Assembly: GCA_012845835.1 (NCBI GenBank)
Contig: JABAKD010000004.1
Coordinates: 62,001-126,000 of the forward strand
Origin: Undaria pinnatifida
Lineage: Eukaryota > Sar > Phaeophyceae > Laminariales > Alariaceae
Direction of reading: 5' to 3'
DNA length: 64,000 nt
Part shown: piece by piece, positions 22,760 to 33,619 of the stretch
Layout: the number at the start of each line of letters is the position of its first letter
How positions within the stretch are numbered: position 1 is the first letter of the stretch
Made by a program: the position numbers and the translations under genes
The notes under the pieces: generated by a model
The model's database searches: none
Told to the model about the DNA's origin: nothing
What the model saw: the letters and a program-made list of their open reading frames with translations, nothing else

Positions 22760-23232
22760 ATCGGGAAATGGGCAGAAGTGGGTATACCCACCCACTTCTC
22801 AGACAAAAGGGGGTGCGCTCAGATACAGACATCGGCTTTCGCCCGTGCGCATCCCAAACCACTCCAAATTTAATACCGACGCGGAGAGAAAAAGCCCACG
22901 GCCTATGCAAAGCATGGGCATCGACTTTTGCTAACCTTTGGCCACGTCGAAGGACCAAACAGGGCCGCCGGAAAGAAGGGCCCCAAACGATACCCCTTTT
23001 TGTCCGACAACCACGTGGTTATACCCACCATCTGCTACTATCTTTATCCTCCTCCCCTTTTTTGTCCACTTTTTCGGCCTTTTTCGCCCACTTCTGTCCG
23101 AAGTATACCCACTTTTGACCACTCTCCGCCCCTCAAAAGTCACCCTCCACGCCACCGCACGGCAGAACATCCAAGACGTCCATAGTCACTCTCCACGTCA
23201 CCGCACGGCAGAACATCCAAGACGTCCATAGT
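22760..23232. repeat. GGGTATACCC module and 47-bp tandem duplication
   Basis: It starts with a near-palindromic GGGTATACCCACCCACTTCT and ends near 23110 with an inverted-type TATACCCACTTTTGACC. At about 23139-23232 a 47-bp unit (CACGCCACCGCACGGCAGAA..) occurs twice in tandem. An open frame across 22768-23118 has repeat-like composition and is not supported as a gene. Confidence 0.55.
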
Positions 23233-24357
23233 CCACACCGCCTCTTTTCAAGGCCTGCAGAATTATGCCGCAACCAACCCGCACACAAATAAACCAGGAC
23301 CCGTCCGGGGTGTCTACATCACGGCACAACAACAAAAACAACAACAACCCCCACTGTGCTGCTGTAATTACTTGTTGATGTAGCTTGTCTGAAAAGCTGT
23401 TGTCGTATTGCATCAGACATAAAACAGCAGCAGCACCTCGAAGAGAACCGCAGGCCACAAGATACACATACATGCTCGTACCGGTACTACAAGGACGACA
23501 GCGGTGCTACACCGCAGGTCAAAGTGCCCGAGCGTGATCAGGCACTTCGCGAGACGTACGCGTACATCAAGAAGCGTTGACAAGAAGAAGAGCTGCCCAC
23601 TGCGTTCATGCCAGGGTCATTGGCGGTTGTAGGAGGCCCAATACGCCATAACAGAAGAAGATCCCTGTTATTTCACTCCTATTTTTGCTGTATCGCCGAT
23701 TACTGACGAACACGAGATATTTGTCAATAAGATCCCTATTATTACTCTGTACCATCACTTAATTTCTGGCGAACACGAGATGACATTTTCACGAAAATCT
23801 CTACATTCTATTATACTGTCATCAATTGCTGGCGCACACGACGCACTGATCAGCAACAACAGTCAGTAGCCCGCGCAATTCTTGTACCCACACAACAAAG
23901 CGTTCGAAGCACACCTTGAGAATAATGCCTACCTTTAGAACTGCATCCACGTTTGTGGGAATGAACACACATGGAATTGGTGCGGGATATTTATTATGCG
24001 GCCCTGAAAGATGGGTCGTGGATCGTGGACCAATATATTGGGAACGACTCTTTAGAGCGGCGATTAGAAAGACCTACGAACATTGTTTCTCGTGCTGCAA
24101 TTTTTCAACGCGACTCGGCTCGTCGTGTTCATTTTCTCATGTTTATGGTCTGGCCCATGTTGTTGTGTTCTCGTACCCGGTACGCTAGCATTTCATATAT
24201 ATGCTTTTTACCTTGATTATTTGCGATTGTTTGGTTTAGTCCGTCTCACAGTCTGTGACCGCGTCATAAATTGTATCTCTCTAGGATGAAGAATCGGCAG
24301 CACCGACACTGGATATAAACATATATAAAATCATTCCTTGGTGTCATGGACTTTGGT
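23233..24357. other. Stretch with weak repeats and one unassigned ORF
   Basis: Near 23640-23850 a GAACACGAGA-containing unit of about 80-90 bp recurs three times. An open frame from 23971 (Met-Glu-Leu-Val-Arg start, about 60 ordinary residues) has no recognised family and no splice support. Nothing else was seen. Confidence 0.4.
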
Positions 24358-24486
24358 CCGGAGTTTTTTGTCTCGGCCTAAGTATGCGATTCGCGGAACT
24401 GGAATTCTCGGTCGAATATGGCTTGGTTCGAGCGCCGCCTTCGGGGGGCGGCTCCAACGCCCCTCGCCCTGCCGTGTCCGTTCCGC
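24358..24486 (+). repeat. Dispersed repeat family E, copy 1
   Basis: It runs from GGAGTTTTTTGTCTCGG through a GCCGCC-TTCGGG-GGGCGGC hairpin to CCCTGCC..GTCCGTTCCG. The inverted copy at 29365-29494 is roughly 80% identical. A weaker third copy lies at about 29035-29105. Confidence 0.65.
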
Positions 24487-24659
24487 ACATCGACGTGAAC
24501 GCGGACGGGCGCCGAGCGAGACGAGCGAGTGTCGAGGAGGAATTTTGGAACAATTGTTGAATCTTAATGGCTGCAACGCTTGAATGATTTACACAATTGG
24601 CATCATTTCCAAACATTACGTGATAATGTTTGGAATTTTGCGTACCGGGTGAGAACAGC

Positions 24660-25780
24660 GGGGAGTGACAATCTCGCAGACATAGGCGGAATCTAAACCT
24701 CGCCCACGGGGACATATAAGAACCATCCCCGGGTTTCCACCGTCATATTACGGTTTGCAGTGTGCGAATTCGCGGGCATCAACGAGGGTGCTGGCACCGC
24801 CCCTACAGCACCATGGCCACCGAGATAGGCAGCAATATGACACCTGGACACCCCTGTACACTCAAGGCTCGACTTTCAGCCCCTGAAAGCTAGAAATTGG
24901 CAAAACCGATGACGATTTGCAGGTGCTGTTTAGGCCGCCACAGCAGCAGTACGTAGTGCAGCCCCACACACGTAGGTGCTGGCGTTGCTCCTACAGCCCC
25001 ACGACCACCACTACATGCAGCAATATCACACCTAGACTACATACCCCACACACTGAAGGCCGGACTTCAGCCCCTACGAGTGAGAAATCGTCGAAATCGA
25101 GGACGATTTGCACGTGCTGTGGACACCGCGACCGCTGCATGCATGCAGCACGCAGTACATATGCATACATACATGTGTACATGTACAGTAAGTACACAGC
25201 AAGCAGTAGTGCAGCCTACACACATCACACACCCGCAGAGGGAAGAATATCCCACGCTTGCTCTTCGTAGGTGCCCAAGAATAGTGTCAGTCTGACGTGC
25301 CTGTTGTATCCAGGAACTATAACAGGACAATGCGCAAGCGCACCCACAGCAGTGTAGTCTATAACTTGAATATTACACAACCTACCCACAACAGCAGTAG
25401 ACAACAGCAGTGCATAATGTACGTGTGGAGGAAAAGAGGAACACGTGCCAAATAGCTGCCTTACAGCTAGCTTTCGGCACCCATTTACAGTACAACTTCA
25501 GCCCACAACTTCCGTCATTGAGGGAACCACGGCTGGCTGTCAATCAACCGTGAGATCTGGAAACTTTAGATGAGCAAGCATATGATACAAACTAAACGGT
25601 AGTTTGGTGCTAGTTTTAAGCTACCGGCACAGCAGCAGCCAGCAGCAGCAGCCAGCAGCCAGCACCAAGTTTTCAAACACAGCGAACCGTAATACGACGG
25701 TGGAAATCCGAGGATGGTTCTTATACGTCCCCGTGGGCGAGGTTTAGATTCCGCCTATGTCTGCGAGATTATCACTCCCC
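24660..25780. mobile_element. MULE-like non-autonomous DNA transposon
   Basis: The 1,121-bp element has long terminal inverted repeats of about 115-120 bp (24660-24765 and 25680-25780) starting GGGGAGTGA. A 9-bp direct repeat GAGAACAGC flanks it (24651-24659 and 25781-25789). Long TIRs with a 9-bp target duplication are typical of Mutator-like elements. The interior holds two diverged copies of a block near GACGATTTGCA..GTGCTGT and no transposase. A paralogous empty site lies near 26228-26260. Confidence 0.85.
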
Positions 25781-26008
25781 GAGAACAGCAGTATGTACGA
25801 CGAGCATGAACACCAACTGACGGCATTGGCAAACACACAACATCAGGTGCATGCAGCAGCAGTAGCCGAAGGGCGAAACTTCTAGCACATACTGCAGCAA
25901 CTAGTAGCAACCAAAACCACAGCAGATAGCTCAAAGTGCAGTACGAGTGCAGTTGGCAAGTTTAGTCGTACACGCATCACTCTGTCCTATAGTCTATATA
26001 TAACAGCA
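25781..26008 (+). repeat. 220-bp duplicated segment, copy 1
   Basis: It begins at the right target duplication of the MULE-like element (GAGAACAGCAGTATGTACG) and runs through CACAACATCAGGTGCA and GCATCACTCTGTCC. It is repeated at 26241-26463 at about 92-95% identity. Confidence 0.85.
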
Positions 26009-26240
26009 TCTCAAGCAGGTAGAAGAGCCGTCTCCTCGGCCTTTGGCCTTGGCTTTAGCACGGCCGCTGACACTCCAGGCAGCCTCTGCTGTAGGCATGA
26101 ACGAGTGCGGTTGATTCGCAGCGAACTATCCCGCTGTGCTCGCCTCTATGTGGCCATTGTCCATGCCGTTTCATGTCACCTCCCTTCTGTTTTGAGCTCG
26201 TCGTCGTGCCGTCGAGGTACGAGGAAACCCGTACGTACTG

Positions 26241-26463
26241 GGTGAGAACAGCAGTATGTACGACGAGCATGAACGCCAACTGACAACATTGGTAAACACA
26301 CAACATCAGGTGCAGCAGCAGCAGTAGCCGAAGGGCGAAACTTCTAGCACATACAGCAGCAACTGGTAGCAACCAGAACCACAGCAGATAGCTCAAAGTG
26401 CAGTACGAGTGCCGTTGGCAAGTTTAGTCGTACACGCATCACTCTGTCCAATATATAACAACC
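26241..26463 (+). repeat. 220-bp duplicated segment, copy 2 (empty site)
   Basis: It matches 25781-26008. Its upstream flank (GTACTGGGTGAGAACAGC) matches the left flank of the MULE-like element (GTACCGGGTGAGAACAGC), so this copy shows the sequence without the insertion. Confidence 0.85.
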
Positions 26464-26867
26464 GTTTTTATGTTCATATTGATGGAGAAAAAAATACCAG
26501 GTCGTATTACATTTATTTCCTGTAAGAATGATACGTCGTACGAGCGGACGTTCTGATTCTGGTGCCGTGAGACCATCGAGCACACCGCATGTTTTACCCA
26601 AACAAGAGCCAACAAGAGGCAGCGCACAGGGGCCCCCAACACAGAGACACGTGACAACCACGGCCAGCTGTCGGTCGCGTAATTGTCCGGTTGTCCGTGC
26701 TTCGGTGGGTGTATCGGAAGTCGTTCGTAGTACTGCTGTAGATCGTCAAAAACCACGTGGCATCGTGCTGGTGGCAAGACTCGCCAGTAGACCCCCCAAA
26801 ATGTATTTACCTTTCTTTTTTCTTGGCCTCATGCACCCATTTATTTCCTTTCCTTTCTCTTTGTTTG
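26464..26867. other. Stretch without recognised gene
   Basis: No supported coding sequence. The open frame 26528-26911 runs into the repeat that follows and has no recognised domain. Confidence 0.4.
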
Positions 26868-27229
26868 TTTCTTTTTTCCAATTGACTTGCGTCTGCTGTG
26901 CGCATGCGTAGTGATAGATACCACGCGTAATATATACGTGGTAGCCTTTCTTGATTGGCAAGCGGTATAGTCGGTTTTCCCAGGCGCGAGTAATGAGACG
27001 TATGCACCGGTATGGACCTGGCACATCGTAGACTGACTCCCGATTTCACTTTTATATGTTTCTGGTGGAGGCATGAATTGCGTCAGCTGTGATTTATGCG
27101 TGTACTACCTTCGGTTTGTGTTTTTCCCCTAGGGTATTCCTCAGCTCCAGAGTGACTGGAGCCTGTCCTGTGACCACGGACTTGATTATGCGAGTTAATG
27201 TGAGGACGACAACAACAACAACAACTGAA
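26868..27229 (-). repeat. SINE-like element, copy B
   Basis: About 85-88% identical by eye to 20815-21175, with the same order of blocks from TTGACTTGCGTCTG to the CAACAACAAC end. On the minus strand both copies show TATAAAAG/TATAACAG and a Met-Pro-Pro-Pro-Glu-Thr-Tyr frame, probably by descent rather than coding. Target duplication not identified. Confidence 0.8.
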
Positions 27230-28232
27230 ATAATGCCTGTTTCTTGACCTTTCAGCTGCTTCCTGCAAACTTGGTTTTTCTGCCAACACGATTTTGAACT
27301 TTTTCGCGATTTTTTCTTCCTTTTTGTCTAGTAAGTTGAACTTCCTACTGCCGCTAATTGCCGCCTGACAGCTGTGCATTAGTTGCGGAACGGTCCAGCT
27401 TTAGCTTTTCTTTGATTCGCACCATTTGTTTTGTACTTGACGAAGCTACAGCGGCTGAGATCTGGGCTTGGCTCATCAGCTCGACACCGCCCAGCACCCC
27501 ATCGCAGCGCTATAGCTTACAGCAACGAAGCGCCGTGCAGTGCCCTGCGATGCCCTGCGGCTCAGCTCAGCAGCGCACCGCTAGCTCAGCAGAGCGACGC
27601 GCTATGCTTTGCCGTGCTCTGCCATCGCGGTCGTTCGTTATTCATGATATCTAAAACTCCGCGTACGCTGATATTTAGGTATTTGGCGCTTTATTCTATA
27701 CATATCGCGTCAACCATCGTAATATCATACAATATGGGGGAGGGACTGTAATCTCTATGCAAAGATCCTGTTTTTTGTTTCATCATTTGTCAGCCGGCCG
27801 CCCCGGTGGTCTATCAATAATAATAGTGGTTTTACCCTCGAATATTACTAACGTTTGGTTGTCCTTGAGTTCGACACCCACCACGATGAAATTTGACTTT
27901 ATTTGCAAAAATGCAAAAAAAAAAACAGGCATCAATCAACTAACTGCTGAGAGCGCCTAGCAGCGTGGGTTGGTTTGACGCGAGTCGACGAGGGAAGAAA
28001 ATGCTGGATTCTTCTGGCGGTAAAAATGAAAGCACGTGCCGAAGTGGGGAGGGAGGAGGAGGGCCCGCTATTGACCCCGGATCTGAATTACTACTGGGAG
28101 GGAGCGCGAGAGTGGTGCGGGGACAATAAATGTGATGAAGAAAAAAAAATGTTGCAAAGGTATATTATTATTACTACCAGTAAATAATATGTCAGTCTCT
28201 AGGAAATACGCACGACACTATCAGCAGACGAC
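27230..28232. other. Stretch with coding-like minus-strand pieces
   Basis: On the minus strand about 27235-27379 reads a charged, helical-looking peptide (LLDKKEEKIAKKFKIVLAEK). An adjacent frame upstream reads MVRIKEKLKLDRSATNAQ and ends in a stop. No family recognised; it may be an old element fragment. The 27480-27640 part is rich in GC(A/T)GTGC words, and 27900-28150 has nothing recognisable. Confidence 0.35.
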
Positions 28233-28265
28233 TAGGGTTAGGGTTAGGGTTAGGGTTAGGGTTAG
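28233..28265 (+). repeat. Interstitial telomeric repeat (TTAGGG)5
   Basis: Thirty-three bases of perfect TAGGGT repeat, followed by CCCTAA in inverted orientation (TTAGCCCTAA), a small head-to-head junction. It is internal to the window and so is not a chromosome end here. Confidence 0.95.
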
Positions 28266-28929
28266 CCCTAAGTCATGGTAGAGACACTCCGGATATTATG
28301 CATTGAGGGGACGCGTCCAATTTCGACAACGTGAAAGCCCCCACGAAGAAAAGACAGCAGACACACATCCCGCCTTCCCGAGAAAAAACAGAGAAGAAGC
28401 GTTACGCCAACCTCCCGTACGAGCAAAGCCACCCCCGCACCAATCTCAGACAACGCCGCCTGAACAAGAGATCGCCCTCCTCTTCTACGTTTTCCTCCTC
28501 GCCCCGACCACGCAGACCAATCAATGCGACAGCCTTCACGTAACAAACAAAGCAATCTTCTTCCAAAACCTCGCCGGCTGACATGTCCTCATGTCGACGT
28601 TTGATGCAAACCGACTTTGCATCCTGTCGACTTCGAACCTCCATTGCCACGGGGACAGCAGTGCAGTCTCTTCATTAATGCCAAGGCCTCTTTTGTTTCG
28701 CCTAGAGGCGACGCAGGTTCTCAATAATACTCTTTTCGGTATTTTTGTTTGATAGACGCCAACTTTTACTTGACGGCGCATTTAATAGTTTGTTTCGCCT
28801 ATCCTTGCCTTCTTTATTGTATAATATTACGTTTTTTCTCTTGTCAAAGCATGACTTTCAGAATCCCAAGTTCGTATGAAACTCTTGGCATTACTTTAAA
28901 GTTCAATGCATGCCAAATCGGACAGCTAC
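28266..28929. other. Stretch without recognised gene
   Basis: Overlapping open frames on both strands (28303-28581 plus, 28268-28555 minus) have no recognised domain or splice signals. Confidence 0.4.
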
Positions 28930-29011
28930 ACCTTAAGTGGTCGAAGTGCTGCCCTGCCCTACCCGAAGCATGGGCGCCGGCGAATGCCGGCGCCCATGCG
29001 GAGCCCTTGTA
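28930..29011 (+). repeat. Hairpin-terminated element end, site 4
   Basis: A perfect 14-bp stem with a 4-base loop (28968-28981 and 28986-28999, GCATGGGCGCCGGC arm) is followed by GGAGCCCTTGTA. The same tail after a different GC-rich hairpin is found at 30860-30915, at 31072-31127 inverted, and at 61330-61384. The design recalls Helitron 3' ends, but the last bases are CTTGTA rather than CTRR. Confidence 0.7.
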
Positions 29012-29364
29012 GTATATATGATTATGTCGTTGGGTAGGGAACGGCCCCCCTCGAAGCCAATGCTCGAACAAAGGGACTTGACCGTGAAATCCGATATCGA
29101 AAAACAACGACACAGCAGTCGTACGACAATAGGTCAAATGCTTTTAATGTGTTACCATGAAAAAAGTGATGCGTGGTGACGAAACAAGGAGCCAATTTAG
29201 AAATGATGCCAACTTGAAAATAAATGTTTTCCCATGTTTTTTTCGTTCAAGCTCAGCGTATGCCAAGATCCAAGAATAGCTCGGGCGTACACCGCCCAAA
29301 ATACAAAAATGTGTGCACTTCTCGCGTGTCTCGCTCTGTCCACATACCCGATCCCGGCAAGGTA

Positions 29365-29494
29365 CGGAACGGATAAGGCAGGGTGAGGGGCGTTTGAGCC
29401 GCTCCCCGAAGGCGGCGCTCGAACGAAGATTTGACCGAGAAATACCTGTTTCGAGAATCCCATACTGAGACCGAGACGGAAAAAACTCCTGAAT
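29365..29494 (-). repeat. Dispersed repeat family E, copy 2
   Basis: Inverted match to 24358-24486, including the GCCGCCTTCGGGGAGCGGC hairpin and the CCCCTCACCCTGCC block. A weaker copy lies at about 29035-29105, next to the hairpin end at 29011. Confidence 0.65.
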
Positions 29495-29511
29495 AAATCC
29501 CTGTCCTCAAA

Positions 29512-30371
29512 AAAACTCGAATCTTTCATATGCCTCTTATAGGTCTAGTCTATAGTTGTATAGCAACACACAAATGGTATACCAACGATGTTGGGTATAG
29601 TACAATTGTACTGCTGTATATGTGGGTTTAGGGTAACTCAGGTTCGACTCGTGACTTTCAACAACTTCTCTTCTTTTCGTAGCGTGGAGGACACGCCAGG
29701 TTGGGGCAAGGTTCGACGGCGAACCAAGCGAAGACAAAACGATCGAAGTGCCTCGAGGCAACGAGAGGCGCTTCGCAGGCAGGAGGAGAGTTGACGGCGA
29801 TTACTTGTCAAGGGACAACAGGATGACCTGCCTCTGTGTAACCAGAATCTACGGAGACTCCACGGCTACTTTTAGTGCAACAAGACGCGATACCCAAAAC
29901 CTCTAGAACTGCTACCGTTCACACAATCTACAAGAGAAGATATGCTTATTCCGCGGTAGAAAGTGTACATATTATACAAGGTTCGCGTTCGAGATGTGTG
30001 TAACGTGAAATCCCGGGAGCGTCGCAAGGCGAAAAAGGAGTCACATGTAACGTACGTAACATGTTATTCGTGAAACGAAGAACTAGACGTGTTACACACA
30101 CATATACTACACACACAATGGAACGATCAAGTGAGCGAGCGGGCGGACGATTGACGATCGCAAGGCTTGTAACTGACCGCTCATCATCATGTTTTTTCAC
30201 TCCACAACAGGCACACACATGCATAGACTTACTCAATTTTGTCTTTCTCAGGGATTGCCCATCCCTGGCCTCTCAGAGCTCCAACTTCCATATTACTGGC
30301 GGAACCTTTCCAGCTTTTCTTTGCTTTCCAGCTCCGTTCGAAATACGAAACGCCAATAATATTAGTACATA
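29512..30371. other. Stretch without recognised gene
   Basis: Short open frames only. Around 29660-29795 a plus frame of ordinary composition (VEDTPGWGKVRRRTKRR) may be an exon. It follows TTCGTAG and lacks a confirmed donor. Confidence 0.35.
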
Positions 30372-31652
30372 ACGGTACTACAACATCAGGTTTGTAGATA
30401 CCATCATATACTACGCTGTTGGATCACATGCACGCCGAGCTCAGATCAGTCCGGCTATATATAGCCCAGCAGCGCAGCGTAGCGCCGTGCGGGGCCGTGT
30501 GGTGCGGTGCCGTGCCCTTCGCTGCGGTGCTGTGTCCCTGCGCTGTGTGCTTTCTTTCGAACATCTAGCAGTACCGGGTATAATGCGTGTTGTTGTGTAC
30601 GGAGTACTACCTTTCCTCTCTTTTCTTTTTCTGCATGTATTTGATCTTTCACGCCCCCCTGTTTTTTCCCCTCGACGCAATTTACCCCCATACTGCCGAT
30701 CAGAACGTAACACCGGTAACAAAAGTACACAGCACAGCTGAGCACAACAGGGCAATTTGCTCTGCACAAGCAGCTTTTGGCATTATCAAATCGCTGTTCG
30801 CACAAAATCATGGCCCTCTTCTTTCTGCCCCATTAACATATGTTTTTACTTGCATTCTTTGCCTTGCGCGAGCGTAGCGGGCGGCGTCAGCCGCCCGCGA
30901 AGCGGAGGCCTTGTAAACACTACAAACACATACACACACGCACACGCGCGCACTCGAAATGGCCCTTGTATACCGTCCTCATTCCTGGGGCAAGAGCAAC
31001 CTATCCTTGGGGACGTTGATATAAGGACCGATTGGTAGCATTCTTTTTTCCTCCGCGGTTATTATATTTATGTACAAGGGCTCCGCTCCGCGGGCGGCTG
31101 ACGCCGCCCGCTACGCTCGCGCAAGGCAAGGGAGAATGCAAAAAAAAACATGTAAAGGGGACAGGAAGAAGGAGGCCCATGATCTGGTGCAAACAGCGAT
31201 TTGATAATGCCAAGAGCTGCTTGTGCAGAGCAAGTTGCCCTGTTGTGCTCAGCTTTGCTGTGTATGCTTTTGTTACCGGTGTTACGTTTTGATCGGCAGT
31301 ACGGGGGGAATTTGCGTGGGGGAAAAACAGGGGCCCGTGAAAGATCAAATTAAATAGATACGTAGACTACATGTAGAAAAAGAAAAAAGAAGAAAAGTAG
31401 CACATCACAACAACACGTATTATACCCGGTACTGCTCTATGTTCGAAAGAAAGCACACAGCGCAGCACGACACAGCACCGCAGCGAAGGGCGCGGCAGCG
31501 CACCGTACGGCTCCGCACGGCTCCGCACGGCGCGACGCTGCGCTGCTGGGCTATATATAGCCGGACTGATCTGAGCTGGGCGTGCATTGTGATCCAACAG
31601 CGTAGTACCTACCTGATGGTATGTACAAACCCGGTGTAGTAGTACCGGTATA
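30372..31652. mobile_element. Tail-to-tail pair of hairpin-ended elements
   Basis: Inverted arms of about 545 and 580 bp (30372-30915 and 31072-31652), roughly 88-90% identical by eye, surround a 156-bp spacer. Each arm starts near GGTACTAC, includes GGCTATATATAGCC and a GC-rich CGCAGCG segment, and ends at the spacer with a GCGGGCGGC-GTCA-GCCGCCCGC hairpin (9-bp stem) and CCTTGTA. The two arms look like two copies of one non-autonomous element facing each other. No gene is supported within. Confidence 0.85.
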
Positions 31653-32099
31653 TACTATAAGCCTCAAGGTCTTCTCGTTGCTTCGAATCCCGGTGGCATC
31701 GGGGGAAAAGAATGACCCTCATAAAAAAATAATAGATATCAATTAGACTTTGTGGTCTTCTAGTAGATAGACTGTTCGCTTATAAGCCTGGTTTTCGTTG
31801 TTGGTTGAATCCAGGGGTCATATGAAAAAAAAAGATCCTCGTAAAAATATTGATAGATAGTCTACTGGTAAAATAATAGTACTGGTAGATACACCGCTGC
31901 TGTTGTGACACATTGTGGTAACAATCTTGTAACAACTGAAAAACGAAAAAAATACAGTAATAATTGTCATAATAACTGGCCCACAGCTTCAGCTTGCTCC
32001 TGTTGCCTTAAAGCACTGCGGTGGGATGCTGATGAGCCACCGGAGATGCCAGGGATGCACCAACCGAGCGCTTTCAGCACAAAGATATTTTCCCCCAGC
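31653..32099. other. Stretch without recognised gene
   Basis: AT-rich, nothing recognised beyond two related CTATAAGCCT..TTGAATCC blocks (near 31657 and 31780) that look like an old tandem duplication. Confidence 0.4.
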
Positions 32100-32240
32100 A
32101 ACTAATTTTCTTAAGGAACTTCGGGACGGTTCTTATCCCCAGCAACTAATTTTCTTTTCGGCAATTACGGGCTGTGAAGGGCTGAGAGGGGGGAGGATAT
32201 GCCGAGCGAGACCTCCGAGGGGGTCGAGAACTAAGTAATT
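32100..32240 (-). repeat. Dispersed repeat family P, copy 1
   Basis: It contains GGGACGGTTCTTATCCCCAG, CGGCAATTACGGGCTG and GAGGATATGCCGAGCGAGA. The inverted copy at 57295-57415 is about 90% identical. A shorter relative of the GAGGATATGCC block lies at 61130-61175. A 40-bp part (AGCAACTAATTTTCTT..) is duplicated at the left edge. Confidence 0.8.
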
Positions 32241-32293
32241 GAGTCTATGATCCAGGTCTCCTCCGGCAACACCCCGAATTTTTTTGTTTTCAG

Positions 32294-32495
32294 GGAGGCA
32301 CCAGGGGCCCCATCCCCAGGCACCCTCTCTCGGCCGATGCCGGCCAAGTCGCGACTGAACCCGGCAGCCCCAACCCCTCGAAGTCGAGGAGACCCGATGC
32401 CCTCGCGCGTTCAGCAGGCGCACACGGTTCCAGGCAGCTACCACGGTGCTCGAGGAAGCAAAACTAACGTTGCGGATCTGTTCACAGTTTCTTAA
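32294..32495 (+). CDS. Candidate terminal exon, unknown protein
   Basis: A strong acceptor (TTTTTTGTTTTCAG) is followed by about 67 open codons ending in TAA at 32493-32495. The peptide is Pro/Arg/Ser-rich (APGAPSPGTLSRPMPAK) and ends VADLFTVS. No family recognised; it could be the disordered C-terminus of a plus-strand gene whose earlier exons were not found. The neighbouring dispersed repeat argues for caution. Confidence 0.35.
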
Positions 32496-32667
32496 AGGGT
32501 GAAAGTATAGGGTACGTTGAGTATTTGATGTGATCATTGTATTGTTCCTTATATTCCCGGCCGAAACGGCATATCAAGCGAGAGAACGGGGCCAATTTCG
32601 GCGCATGATACACTCCTGTCTGCACCCTGCTCGCCACCGCGAGAGATATGGCGCTCGGCAGATGTGT

Positions 32668-32765
32668 ACCGCTGCTGCTGTATATAGCTCCAGCTGCTGT
32701 TGTTGTGCTGCGGCTACTGCTGCGGCTACTGCTGCGGCTTCTGCTGCTTCTACTGCTGTAACCGC
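32668..32765. repeat. GCT/CTG trinucleotide microsatellite
   Basis: Imperfect CTGCTG/CTGCGGCTA repeats of about 100 bp. They give poly-Ala and poly-Ser/Arg open frames in different readings. Confidence 0.85.
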
Positions 32766-33183
32766 TGAGAGGGTGTGACAAAAACGGAGAAGGCGATTCG
32801 ACGCTGGGCGATTACAAAATGTGCGAGGGTAGCTGGCCATTTTATACAAACAAAACAAAAAAGAACAACAATTTGTAAAACGTTTTTCAATATTTGTAAA
32901 ACAGTTTGGGACGTTCCAAGTGACTTGCTCGTCTCAGGGAGGCGGAATAAAACCCCTTGCAAAATAGCGCCAGCTCAGCGACGTTTAATGCGCCGAGCAT
33001 CGCCACGGAGCTCGGCCGAGATCCAGACATGCTTCATCACGTACTCATGGCAGCCTTGCTTGCCCCGCAGGCGAAAGTGAGAGAAGAAACCCTCGGCCGG
33101 AGAGCAACGGACCAAACAAAATGAAAGTAACATTAATTTATACGTATAGTCTACGTGTAGTCTATATGTATAAATAGTTGTAG

Positions 33184-33565
33184 TTGTTTGTGGTATGCGG
33201 TTGCTCGAATACTGGTGTGCGGATATATGGGCGTTTCGTATATTATGGGGTTTCGTATTATGCGTCGAGGCATTATATGGTATATGCCTTGAGAGAATGA
33301 AACTGCCCCCCCCGTGGTGATGATAACGAAGATACGACCCCGGCTATCATGACAAGATAATGCTCGTAGATACGAGAGGGTGGAACTTGACGACAGGTAC
33401 GGCTCACCCTTGTGTGGTTTATGTGTGTGGAGCCTTTGACGATACGTGCTTTTTGTGTGTGGGTATGTGTTCGAGAGTCCACGGGACCCAGGTGCGGCTT
33501 TGTGCATAATACATTGTGCTCTCCCCACCTACTCCACCGGGGACGTTATACAGCAAGCGATTTCA
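33184..33565 (+). repeat. Dispersed repeat family Q, copy 1
   Basis: It runs from GGTATGCGGTTG.. through ATGATAACGAAGATACGACC and GACGACAGGTACGGCTCACC to TATACAGCAAG. A direct copy at 50231-50660 is about 85% identical, and a partial inverted copy lies at 63070-63170. Confidence 0.85.
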
Positions 33566-33619
33566 AACACGATTATCGTTTGGGTTTCCGGGCCCGCAGC
33601 TCGCTGGAGGGGTGCCCTT

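Noticed and set aside
20814-27074. Conserved minus-strand frame starting MPPPETY in both SINE-like copies
   Set aside because: The similarity is explained by shared descent of the nucleotide sequence, and the frames diverge and end differently.
28930-29011. Rho-independent terminator
   Set aside because: The stem-loop is strong, but the sequence is eukaryotic, there is no T run, and the same tail recurs at element ends.
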